Origin: an uncultured Clostridia bacterium
GTDB taxonomy: Bacteria; Bacillota_A; Clostridia; Christensenellales; Aristaeellaceae
Length of the DNA: 5,346 nucleotides
Assembly (NCBI GenBank): GCA_947165745.1
Contig: CAMVBO010000150.1
Coordinates: 1-5,346, forward strand
Direction of reading: 5' to 3'
Under the pieces are notes generated by a model, which did no database searches, was not told where the DNA came from, and was given only the letters and a program-made list of their open reading frames with translations. Numbering within the stretch: the first letter of the stretch is position 1; the number at the start of each line of letters is the position of its first letter. Shown piece after piece: positions 1 to 5,346 of this stretch. Both the position numbers and the translations under genes were made by a program.

Positions 1-88
1 CGGTGTTTTCAACGTACCAGCCGTAGATCTCAAGCATCCGCGCGGCGTCCGCCACAGTCGCGGGGCGGATCGTCACGCCCGCGTCCAT
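1..88 (-). CDS. GNAT family N-acetyltransferase, N-terminal fragment (phosphinothricin acetyltransferase-like)
   Basis: Only the first 29 codons are in the window; the gene runs off the left edge. The translation begins MDAGVTIRPATVADAARM and continues LEIYGWYVENT. An IRPAT-x-x-DA strand and helix followed by an IYxxYVENT motif is typical of the start of the phosphinothricin/methionine-sulfoximine acetyltransferase branch of the GNAT superfamily, which moves an acetyl group from acetyl-CoA to a small amine. The acetyl-CoA binding loop lies outside the window, so the substrate cannot be judged. The ATG at 88-86 is preferred because a GGGGGAG Shine-Dalgarno (97-103) sits 8 nt upstream. A GTG at 76-74, overlapping the upstream stop as GTGA, is a less likely start. 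The gene overlaps the 3' end of the GH127 gene by 16 nt, which suggests co-transcription and translational coupling. Confidence 0.75.
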   Translation of the reverse strand, partial: MDAGVTIRPATVADAARMLEIYGWYVENT

Positions 89-2010
89 ACCTGCATCTCC
101 CCCACGTTCCGGTTGGCCCAGCTGTAGTAGGGTATGAAGGCGAGCGTCACGGGAACCGCCTCGTCCGGCGCGTCGTCGCTGTAGAGCGCCTCGCCCCAGC
201 CCGCGTCCGTCTCCCGCAGGCCCTCGCAGGAGAGCTCCACGATGCCGCCCAGCTTGTCCGGCAGCCACTGGACGTCGAAGTCCTCCGGACGCGCGGCGTT
301 CAACCGGACAAGGTGCAGATCCGGCCCGTTGTCGGACTCCTCCAGGCAGTAGATAATCGGACCGCGGCACACGCACAGTTTGCCGGCGTCCTCCCGAACG
401 CGGGGATTGGCCCGCACCAGCCGCACGGGCATGTCCAGCGCCAGGGACACCTCGTCCCCGTCCTCCCAGCGGCGGCGGATGTGTAAATAGCCGTCCTCCG
501 GTTCCGCCTCGACGGCCTCGCCGTTCACATACAGCGCCCAGCGCCGGCACCAGCCGGGCACGCGCAGGTTCAGGCCGAATTCCAGCGGACGGTCGGCCTG
601 CACGGTGAAGGCCATGTCGCCCTCCCAGGGATAGTTGGTCCGGGTGGAGAGCACCACCCGGTTCCAGTTCTTCTCGAACTGCACCGCTCCGGCGACGTAC
701 AGATGCACGAACACCTCGTCGTTTTCGGCGGTGTAGATGTAATCCTCTAGTGAGGGGATAAAACGGCAAATATTGCTCGGGCAACAGGCACAGCCAAACC
801 ACTTCTGGCGCTCGGGCTTCACATGGCGCTTGTGCTGGTCCACCTCGCAGGCGATGGGCAGCACCTCCAGCGGGTTCACGTAGAAGAAACGCTTGCCGTC
901 CAGCTGCATGCCGCTGATGACGCCGTTGTACAGCGCCCGCTCCATGACGTCGGCATACTCCCCCTTCTTCTCCAGCGCCAGCATCCGCCGCGCGAAAAAG
1001 ACCAGGCCGATGGCGGCGCAGGTTTCGCCGTAGACGGTGTCGTTGGGCAGGTCGTAATCGAAGGTGAAGGATTCCCCGTATTCTGAGGAGCCGATGGCCC
1101 CGGTGACGTACATGCGCCGCTTCACCGTGCTCTGCCACAGGCGGCGGCAGGTGTCGGCAAGGGCCTTGTCCCCCGTAGCGCGGGCCACGTCCGCCGCGCC
1201 GGAATAGAGGTACATCGCCCGCACGGCGTGGCCTACGGCGTCCTTCTGCTGCAGGAAGGGAAGGCCGGCCTGGTAGTACTGATATTGGAAGTGACTGTTC
1301 TTCCAATAGAAGCCGTTGCCGTTGATCTCGTCTTCCCGCTCGAAGTAAAGCGGGCTCTGGCCGCGCTGGCGCACGAAGTATTCCGCCAGGCGCAGGTGCT
1401 TTTCGTTGCCGGTCACGCCGTACAGGCGCATCAGGGCCATCTCGATCACCGGGTGCCCGGGATAGCCGTGCAGCTTGCCCTCCTCGGGGCCGATGACGCT
1501 GTCGATGTGGTCCACCAGGCGGATCACCGCATCCAGAAGCACCCGCTTGCCCGTGGCCTGATAGTAAGCCACGGCGGCCTCGATCATATGGCCGGCCACG
1601 TAGAGCTCGTGATGGTCCTTCAGGTTTGTCCAGCGCTTCTCCAGGCCATTGATGATGTAATAGGTATCCATGTAGCCGTCGGGCTGCTGGGCGTCCACCA
1701 CGTCCCGGATCGCGCCGTCCGCGATGGCCTCCAGCGCCGGGTCCGGATGCCAGCGAAGGCTGTAGGCCACGCCCTCCAGCCATTTGGCCACGTCGCTGTC
1801 CTGGAACCAGAAGCCGTGGAATTCCCCCGCCTCTTTGCCGGCGGCAATGCGGAAATTCCGCATGCAGCGGCTGGGCTCCGCGTCCTCAATCTCGTCGTTC
1901 AGGGCGCGCCACTGATAGGGTATGCCCTCCCGCACCACGGTATCGCGGAAGGCGGACCAAAAGCCCTTGCCGATTCTCGCGCCATACAGGGTCTCGCCGC
2001 AACCTGCCAT
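73..2010 (-). CDS. Glycoside hydrolase family 127 (beta-L-arabinofuranosidase-like, DUF1680), cytoplasmic
   Basis: The 645-residue protein matches the length of the GH127 enzyme HypBA1 of Bifidobacterium longum (about 658 aa), a retaining beta-L-arabinofuranosidase with a cysteine nucleophile and a zinc site. Visible family landmarks are an N-terminal GKGFWSAF segment (15-22), DAQQPDGYMDTYY (106-118), HHELYVAGHMIEAAVAYYQATGK (133-155, an (alpha/alpha)6 barrel helix), YGESF with probable acid/base Glu313, YGETC giving probable zinc ligands Glu329 and Cys331, and CACCPSN with probable nucleophile Cys409 and zinc ligand Cys410. Spacing from the acid/base Glu to the E-x-C pair (16 and 18 residues) equals that in HypBA1. 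The rest (about 430-645) is beta-rich, as in the family. There is no signal peptide, so it acts inside the cell on imported oligosaccharides. The ATG at 2010 is chosen because GGAGG lies 7 nt upstream and family homology starts there; the frame stays open 280 codons further upstream, but only as antisense to the next gene. GH127 also includes other activities (for example aceric acid hydrolase), so exact specificity is unproven. Confidence 0.93.
   Translation of the reverse strand: MAGCGETLYGARIGKGFWSAFRDTVVREGIPYQWRALNDEIEDAEPSRCMRNFRIAAGKEAGEFHGFWFQDSDVAKWLEGVAYSLRWHPDPALEAIADGAIRDVVDAQQPDGYMDTYYIINGLEKRWTNLKDHHELYVAGHMIEAAVAYYQATGKRVLLDAVIRLVDHIDSVIGPEEGKLHGYPGHPVIEMALMRLYGVTGNEKHLRLAEYFVRQRGQSPLYFEREDEINGNGFYWKNSHFQYQYYQAGLPFLQQKDAVGHAVRAMYLYSGAADVARATGDKALADTCRRLWQSTVKRRMYVTGAIGSSEYGESFTFDYDLPNDTVYGETCAAIGLVFFARRMLALEKKGEYADVMERALYNGVISGMQLDGKRFFYVNPLEVLPIACEVDQHKRHVKPERQKWFGCACCPSNICRFIPSLEDYIYTAENDEVFVHLYVAGAVQFEKNWNRVVLSTRTNYPWEGDMAFTVQADRPLEFGLNLRVPGWCRRWALYVNGEAVEAEPEDGYLHIRRRWEDGDEVSLALDMPVRLVRANPRVREDAGKLCVCRGPIIYCLEESDNGPDLHLVRLNAARPEDFDVQWLPDKLGGIVELSCEGLRETDAGWGEALYSDDAPDEAVPVTLAFIPYYSWANRNVGEMQVWTRA
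97..103 (-). promoter_or_regulatory. Ribosome binding site for the GNAT gene, inside the GH127 3' end
   Basis: On the minus strand GGGGGAG lies 8 nt before the ATG at 88. It is embedded in the last codons of the GH127 gene and decides the GNAT start in favour of ATG-88 over the GTG at 76. Its placement means GH127 translation must pass over it, consistent with coupled translation. Confidence 0.6.
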
Positions 2011-2017
2011 GTGTATG

Positions 2018-2022
2018 CCTCC
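2018..2022 (-). promoter_or_regulatory. Ribosome binding site fixing the GH127 start
   Basis: The minus strand reads GGAGG, then 7 nt, then ATG at 2010. This ideal site decides the GH127 start against the in-frame open extension that reaches to 2850 under the neighbouring divergent gene. Confidence 0.8.
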
Positions 2023-2035
2023 AGTCGGATTTTGA

Positions 2036-2057
2036 TGTATGCAGTATACACCATACA
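2036..2057. promoter_or_regulatory. Candidate operator: two-tier palindrome across the GH127 -10 box
   Basis: The outer half-sites TGTATG (2036-2041) and CATACA (2052-2057) are perfect inverted repeats. They flank a perfect 6-bp palindrome GTATAC (2044-2049) with symmetric 2-nt spacers, so 18 of 22 positions obey dyad symmetry. It covers the -10 element and the expected start point of the leftward promoter, where a bound repressor would block transcription. GT...AC half-sites are common in GntR-family and LacI-family operators; naming the regulator is not possible from this window, which has no regulator gene. Confidence 0.5.
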
Positions 2058-2072
2058 ATGGGAACTTGTAAA
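2043..2072 (-). promoter_or_regulatory. Sigma-A-like promoter for the GH127 gene
   Basis: On the minus strand a -35 box TTTACA (2072-2067) and a -10 box TATACT (2048-2043) are separated by 18 nt, each one mismatch from consensus. Transcription would start near 2036 and give a leader of about 26 nt with the GGAGG site. The -10 box lies inside a 22-bp palindrome. Called by eye. Confidence 0.55.
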
Positions 2073-2115
2073 GGCAAAACCGGGGCGGGACGCGTAATAA
2101 ACGGATGTGAAATGA

Positions 2116-2144
2116 TTGAAAAAGACGACAAATTGCGATATGAT
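2116..2144 (+). promoter_or_regulatory. Sigma-A-like promoter for the secreted lysozyme-like gene
   Basis: A -35 box TTGAAA (2116-2121) and a -10 box TATGAT (2139-2144) are separated by 17 nt, each one mismatch from consensus, in a locally AT-rich stretch. The expected start is near 2151, leaving a leader of about 28 nt that contains GGGGAG (2165-2170), 8 nt before the ATG at 2179. It does not overlap the leftward promoter. Confidence 0.65.
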
Positions 2145-2178
2145 AGGAATGATATAACACGCATGGGGAGAACGCGCG

Positions 2179-3267
2179 ATGAAGCGATGTCTTTTGACCA
2201 TTTTGCTGGCGTTGGTGATGGCGCTGCCGGGTCTTTCGGAGAGCCAGGATCGGGAGGTTGAGACCCCTCCCGGGGAACTGGAGGAATTTGACCTCGACGC
2301 GCAGGCGCCTGCCCGGGATGGCAGTCCGGAAGCCATGGCGGAGTCGACGCCCCTGCCCACGCTGGCGCCCGGATCTATCAACTACCCTGACAGCAAGCTG
2401 AACTTTGAGGGAGAGATCTGGGCGATACTCACCCGCCGCTGGGGGCTCAACGAATACCAGGCGGCGGGGCTGATGAGCAGCCTCTACGCCGAGAGTGCCT
2501 TTTGCCCCTACAACGTCCAGAATCACAAGGGCATGGACAACCGGAAGAGCTATCGCTTTCGCAGCGGCGACGGGGTGGGCTTCGGGCTGTGCCAGTGGAC
2601 CAACCCAGCGCGCAAATCCGCGCTTCGGCGCTATGCTGCGGAATGCGGCGATGCAAACCTGGTTTGGGATTTCGACATCCAGATGGCCTACATGCGAAAT
2701 GAGATCGACCTCAAGGCGCTCGGGGGGGCGCAGACGCTGTACGACGCCACGGAATGGGCGGTGCTGACCTTTGAGCGGCCCGACCAGCGTTATGAAAACT
2801 CCTGGCCCGGCAATCGATATGAGATCGCCTTGCAGATCTTTCAAAACCACACCGGCGCTGCCTACGAGGAGCCTGAGCGCCTGTTTGACGTGGTGGCTTC
2901 GGATGGTACGGACGCCACGGAGGGGTTCATACTCTTTGAAGATGGCGAGCTGATCGTGACCAGCAACTACTACTGGCGCCTCGAAAAAGCGCCTGCGTGG
3001 CTTGAGATCACGTGTCCGGCGCTCTACGACCCGGAGAAATGGGAGCCTTGCGCCTGCGGCTATTCCGGCACGACGCGGCTTCGGCTGAATACGCTGTTTC
3101 CGCCGCTGTTTCCGGATGCGGAACTGCGGTTTATGATCTATCGTGGCAATGGCGAAAGGGTGCGCGTGCCGTTGGTCTATACAGGCAAGGGCTTTGATGA
3201 GTGGCTGATGGACAAGCGGCGTCAGGTTTCGGAGATGATCGGTCGGTTTGCTATGGACAAATCGTAG
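2179..3267 (+). CDS. Secreted protein with phage tail-lysozyme-like domain and a beta-rich C-terminal domain
   Basis: The 362-residue protein starts with a signal peptide (MKR, then a hydrophobic run 5-19, likely cleaved near 20-23; no lipobox). An acidic, Pro-rich linker (about 24-72) follows. Residues about 74-225 resemble the phage tail lysozyme / Phage_lysozyme2 domain: EIWAILTRRWGLNEYQAAGL (79-98), LYAES with probable catalytic Glu105, PYNVQN (110-115), GVGFGLCQWTNPARK (132-146) and a FERP motif (198-201) near the domain end. The known family cleaves peptidoglycan; activity here is inferred. Residues about 240-345 form a separate beta-rich region with a VTSNYYW...APAWLEIT pattern followed by GTTRLRLNT and RVRVPLVY, reminiscent of a BACON/Ig-like fold, with a C-x-C pair (291, 293) in a loop. 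The ATG follows GGGGAG by 8 nt. No phage structural gene is nearby, so a host wall-remodelling or surface role is more likely than a tail component. Confidence 0.75.
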   Translation: MKRCLLTILLALVMALPGLSESQDREVETPPGELEEFDLDAQAPARDGSPEAMAESTPLPTLAPGSINYPDSKLNFEGEIWAILTRRWGLNEYQAAGLMSSLYAESAFCPYNVQNHKGMDNRKSYRFRSGDGVGFGLCQWTNPARKSALRRYAAECGDANLVWDFDIQMAYMRNEIDLKALGGAQTLYDATEWAVLTFERPDQRYENSWPGNRYEIALQIFQNHTGAAYEEPERLFDVVASDGTDATEGFILFEDGELIVTSNYYWRLEKAPAWLEITCPALYDPEKWEPCACGYSGTTRLRLNTLFPPLFPDAELRFMIYRGNGERVRVPLVYTGKGFDEWLMDKRRQVSEMIGRFAMDKS

Positions 3268-3282
3268 TCTTTATGTTAAAAT
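3254..3282 (+). promoter_or_regulatory. Extended -10 promoter upstream of the small membrane protein gene
   Basis: A -35 box TGGACA (3254-3259) and a -10 box TAAAAT (3277-3282) are 17 nt apart, with an extended TG motif at 3274-3275. The -35 box is inside the last codons of the lysozyme-like gene. Start would fall near 3289. It could drive the 90-aa gene and, by read-through, glgA. Confidence 0.6.
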
Positions 3283-3327
3283 ACAGATAAGTACATAACA
3301 TTTTGCCCGAGAGGAGACGGGATACCC

Positions 3328-3600
3328 ATGAAAAAGAAACTGATCATTGCAGGCGTGATCCTCCTGGTCATCGCGGTGATTGCGGGCGTGATCTACTGGG
3401 AGATGACCCATGGCAACCGCCGGCTGATCGACACCCAGTATCGCTTTGACCGCGCCATCGTGGCCCTGCCCAATGGCGAGGTGGTGGAGGGAAAGGTCAG
3501 CTCATGGCTTGACTTCGGGGATTCCGATGTGGTGCAGGTCACCATCGCCGGCAAGACCTATCTGACCCACTACTCCAACGTGTGCCTCATCAACGATTGA
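3328..3600 (+). CDS. Small single-pass membrane protein, function unknown
   Basis: This 90-residue protein has a KKK start and one hydrophobic helix (about 5-24), then about 65 polar residues that probably face outside. There is no cysteine lipobox, so it is either membrane-anchored or has an uncleaved signal. The soluble part contains IDTQYRFDRAIVALPNGEVV (34-53), EGKVSSWLDF (54-63) and VVQVTIAGKTYLTHYSNVCL (68-87). These look like short beta strands of a compact domain. I recall similar small hypothetical proteins in Firmicutes (a D-T-x-Y-x-F-x-x-A-I opening and an EGKV-x-x-W core), but no function is known to me. GAGGAG (3311-3316) lies 11 nt before the ATG, slightly long spacing. A good promoter precedes it and glgA starts 54 nt after its stop, so the two may be co-transcribed. 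Confidence 0.8.
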   Translation: MKKKLIIAGVILLVIAVIAGVIYWEMTHGNRRLIDTQYRFDRAIVALPNGEVVEGKVSSWLDFGDSDVVQVTIAGKTYLTHYSNVCLIND

Positions 3601-3654
3601 ACCGCGCCGGGGCAATCCCGGACAATATAGAATTCATTTAAGGAGAGAGAGCCT

Positions 3655-5124
3655 ATGTCTGTCAACGCGCAGCGCAAAATCGCCTTTATCGGCTCGGAGA
3701 GCTATCCCTTCGTGAAGACCGGCGGCCTGGGCGACGTGATGTACGCCCTGCCACGCGCCCTGATCCGCCAGGGCTGCGAAGTTCGGGTCATCATGCCCTA
3801 CTACAACTGCATCCCCCAGAAGTTCAAGGACAAGGTGAACTTCAAGGGCTCGTTTATGATGGACCTTTGCCAGGACGGCCGCGCCTTCTTTGTGGGCATC
3901 ATGGAGACGGAGCTGGACGGCGTGATCTACGACTTCATCGAGAACCGGGAGTTCTTCGACTGGGGCAATCCATACACCGGCCTGTGGGAGGACATTCCCA
4001 AGTTCTGCTACTTCTCCAAGGCGGCGCTGAGCGCGCTGAACTTCCTGGCATGGGTGCCGGACGTCATTCACTGCCACGACTGGCAGGCGGCGCTGGTGCC
4101 GGTCTACCTGCACACCCGCTTCGCCCCCACCCCGGTGGGCAGCGCCCGCAGCATACTGACCATCCACAACCTGCGCTTCCAGGGCATTTGCAGTATCGGG
4201 CATCTGAAGTACTGGACGGGCCTGCCGGACTACCTGTTCGACTATCCGGTGTTCAAGCAGAACGACGACGAGGCCAACATGTTCAAGGGCGGCCTGGCCT
4301 ACGCCGACCGCGTGACCACCGTGTCGGACACCTATGCCCAGGAGATCCAGACCACGTTCTACGGCGAGGGTCTGGACGGGCATCTGCGCTATCACAAGGA
4401 CAAGCTGCACGGCATCGTGAACGGCATCGACGTGGACATCTGGAACAGCGCCACGGACGAGCTGCTGCCCGCGCCCTATGACGCCGGGAATGTGCTTGAG
4501 AAAAAGCCGGAGAACAAGCTGGCGCTGCAGGAAAAGCTGGGTCTTGACGAGGATTCCGGCAAATTTGTGCTCGGCCTGGTTTCGAGGCTGACCGACCAGA
4601 AGGGCCTGGACCTGGTGAACGCGGTGTTTGAGGAGCTTCTGGATGATGACACCCAGGTGGTCATCCTGGGCACCGGCGACCCCCGCTATGAGGGCGCGTT
4701 CCGGTATTACGAGAGCCAGAACAAGGGCAGCGTCTGCGCCTACATCCAGTACAACGAGGCGCTGGCCCACCAGATCTACGCCAGCAGCGACGCGCTGATG
4801 GTGCCCAGCCTGTTCGAGCCCTGCGGATTGACCCAGCTGATCGCCATGCGCTACGGCACCATCCCCGTCGTTCGGGAGACCGGCGGCCTGAAGGACACCG
4901 TGGAGCCCTACAACGAGTACACCAATGAGGGCAACGGCTTCACCTTCGACCGCTACGAGGCGGATCTGCTGCTGGACGCGGTGCAGCGCGCCAAGGCGCT
5001 GTACCTGGAGAACCGGGAGCGCTGGAACGAAATGGTGCTTCGGGATATGGCCAAGGACGTGTCCTGGGAGAAATCTGCCGAGGAATACCTGGCCCTGTAC
5101 GACGAGCTGGGCGCGGCCAACTGA
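3655..5124 (+). CDS. glgA: Glycogen/starch synthase GlgA (ADP-glucose:alpha-1,4-glucan glucosyltransferase, GT5)
   Basis: This 489-residue protein is full length for bacterial GlgA (about 477 in E. coli). It extends alpha-1,4-glucan chains from ADP-glucose in the cytoplasm with a GT-B fold. The N-terminal Rossmann domain carries the ADP-glucose binding KTGGLGDV motif (Lys21-Val28), the HCHDWQ segment (139-144, catalytic-site His region) and TIHNLRFQG (169-177). The C-terminal domain has SRLTDQKGLDL with Arg311 and Lys316 matching the nucleotide-diphosphate contacts, PSLFEPCGLTQL with Glu388 matching the catalytic-site Glu, and a second TGGL motif (409-412). All key residues are intact. AAGGAG (3640-3645) sits 9 nt before the ATG. 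No convincing promoter of its own is visible in the 54-nt gap, so it may be expressed from 3254-3282. No glgB, glgC, glgD or glgP is in the window. A strong hairpin follows the stop. Confidence 0.97.
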   Translation: MSVNAQRKIAFIGSESYPFVKTGGLGDVMYALPRALIRQGCEVRVIMPYYNCIPQKFKDKVNFKGSFMMDLCQDGRAFFVGIMETELDGVIYDFIENREFFDWGNPYTGLWEDIPKFCYFSKAALSALNFLAWVPDVIHCHDWQAALVPVYLHTRFAPTPVGSARSILTIHNLRFQGICSIGHLKYWTGLPDYLFDYPVFKQNDDEANMFKGGLAYADRVTTVSDTYAQEIQTTFYGEGLDGHLRYHKDKLHGIVNGIDVDIWNSATDELLPAPYDAGNVLEKKPENKLALQEKLGLDEDSGKFVLGLVSRLTDQKGLDLVNAVFEELLDDDTQVVILGTGDPRYEGAFRYYESQNKGSVCAYIQYNEALAHQIYASSDALMVPSLFEPCGLTQLIAMRYGTIPVVRETGGLKDTVEPYNEYTNEGNGFTFDRYEADLLLDAVQRAKALYLENRERWNEMVLRDMAKDVSWEKSAEEYLALYDELGAAN

Positions 5125-5140
5125 CAATATGATATACAAG

Positions 5141-5167
5141 GCAGGGGCGCCATTGCGGCGCCCCTGC
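5141..5167. terminator. Hairpin between convergent glgA and metA, probable bidirectional terminator
   Basis: An 11-bp perfect stem, GCAGGGGCGCC (5141-5151) with GGCGCCCCTGC (5157-5167), closes a 5-nt loop ATTGC. A second helix, TATAC (5133-5137) with GTATA (5171-5175), can stack outside it across a 3x3 internal loop. It is the only strong structure between the two convergent stop codons (5124 and 5184). No clean U-tract follows in either direction, though the leftward side is AT-rich, so intrinsic termination may be imperfect. Confidence 0.7.
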
Positions 5168-5183
5168 GGCGTATACGGGAGTG

Positions 5184-5346
5184 TTATTTGATTTCGCTCA
5201 GATCGTAGGGCGTGTTCTGGTAGACGAAGTAGTTCAGCCAGTTGGAGTACAGCAGGTTGGCGTGCGCCCGCCAGGTGACCCTCGGCGGCCGGGTATCGTC
5301 GTCGTAGGGATAGTAGTTCTCCGGCACGTCGATGGGCAGGCCGAGA
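5184..5346 (-). CDS. metA: Homoserine O-acyltransferase MetA, C-terminal fragment
   Basis: The last 53 codons and the TAA stop are present; the rest lies beyond the right edge. The translation contains [17 protein letters not shown], then [18 protein letters not shown] and [13 protein letters not shown]. The W-R-x-HANLL-x-x-NWLNY-x-VYQ-x-TPYD block is the hallmark C-terminus of MetA, the first committed enzyme of methionine synthesis, which acylates homoserine with acetyl-CoA or succinyl-CoA. The active-site Cys/His/Glu and the residue that selects acetyl versus succinyl are outside the window; most Firmicute MetA enzymes are acetyltransferases. It converges on glgA, with the stops 59 nt apart. 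Confidence 0.93.
   Translation of the reverse strand, partial: LGLPIDVPENYYPYDDDTRPPRVTWRAHANLLYSNWLNYFVYQNTPYDLSEIK

Noticed and set aside
1228..2097. A 289-codon plus-strand frame antisense to GH127.
   Set aside because: Its composition is typical of a reverse-complement shadow, it has no good ribosome binding site, and it crosses the GH127 promoter.
2140..2154. Direct repeat ATGAT-AGGA-ATGAT near the rightward promoter.
   Set aside because: Short, AT-rich and likely by chance; one copy is simply part of the -10 region.
2011..2850. A 280-codon upstream extension of the GH127 frame.
   Set aside because: It lies across the divergent promoters and antisense to the lysozyme-like gene. GH127 homology and a GGAGG site both begin at 2010, and the extension has no domain.
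2179..3267. The idea that the lysozyme-like gene marks a prophage or phage-tail-like element.
   Set aside because: It has a signal peptide and its own promoter, and its neighbours are metabolic genes. No tail, capsid, holin or integrase gene and no attachment repeat are present.
3607..3621. A small hairpin CCGGG-GCAAT-CCCGG between the 90-aa gene and glgA.
   Set aside because: The stem is only 5 bp and no U-tract follows. It could be a weak attenuator, but the evidence is too thin to call a terminator.
3597..3633. A possible glgA promoter with TTGAAC and TAGAAT or TATAGA.
   Set aside because: The spacings are wrong (23 nt or more), and no -35-like box sits 16-18 nt from either -10 candidate.
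3634..5139. A 501-codon open frame on the minus strand, antisense to almost all of glgA.
   Set aside because: It mirrors the GC-biased codon positions of a certain GlgA gene. Its translation is low-complexity (Val/Leu/Gln/His-rich) with no family resemblance, so it is a shadow frame.

Overview
The window looks like a piece of chromosome from a GC-rich, Gram-positive, anaerobe-type Firmicute, probably a gut Clostridia lineage. This is an inference from strong Shine-Dalgarno sites before every gene, sigma-A-like promoters in short AT-rich gaps, high-GC coding sequence, and the gene set (GH127 arabinofuranosidase, GT5 starch/glycogen synthase, a MetA-type homoserine acyltransferase, and a secreted phage-lysozyme-like protein). 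No 16S or other marker gene is present, so the taxon cannot be named more closely.

Layout. The left third (1-2010, minus strand) holds a two-gene unit: a complete cytoplasmic GH127 family glycosidase, followed with a 16-nt overlap by the first 29 codons of a GNAT acetyltransferase that runs off the left edge. A 168-nt divergent intergenic region (2011-2178) carries one promoter for each direction. The leftward promoter has a 22-bp, two-tier palindrome across its -10 box that looks like a repressor operator. Rightward comes a secreted protein with a phage tail-lysozyme-like domain and a beta-rich, possibly BACON-like C-terminal domain (2179-3267). Next are a 90-residue single-pass membrane protein of unknown function (3328-3600) with a good promoter just upstream, then a complete glgA (3655-5124). 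A strong GC-rich hairpin (5141-5167) separates glgA from the convergent 3' end of metA (5184-5346, minus strand), which runs off the right edge.

How the genes relate. The GH127 enzyme has no signal peptide, so it would act on arabinose-containing oligosaccharides already imported; the operator-like palindrome suggests it is induced by substrate. GlgA would build alpha-1,4-glucan storage polymer from ADP-glucose, but no other glg gene lies in the window. The small membrane protein may share a transcript with glgA, because no clear promoter or terminator was seen between them. The lysozyme-like protein has its own promoter and probably acts on the cell wall. The window shows no mobile element, CRISPR array, tRNA or rRNA, and no multi-gene defence-like system. 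It reads mostly as ordinary chromosome. The points most worth a second look are the palindromic operator, the lysozyme plus beta-domain architecture, and the unknown membrane protein.
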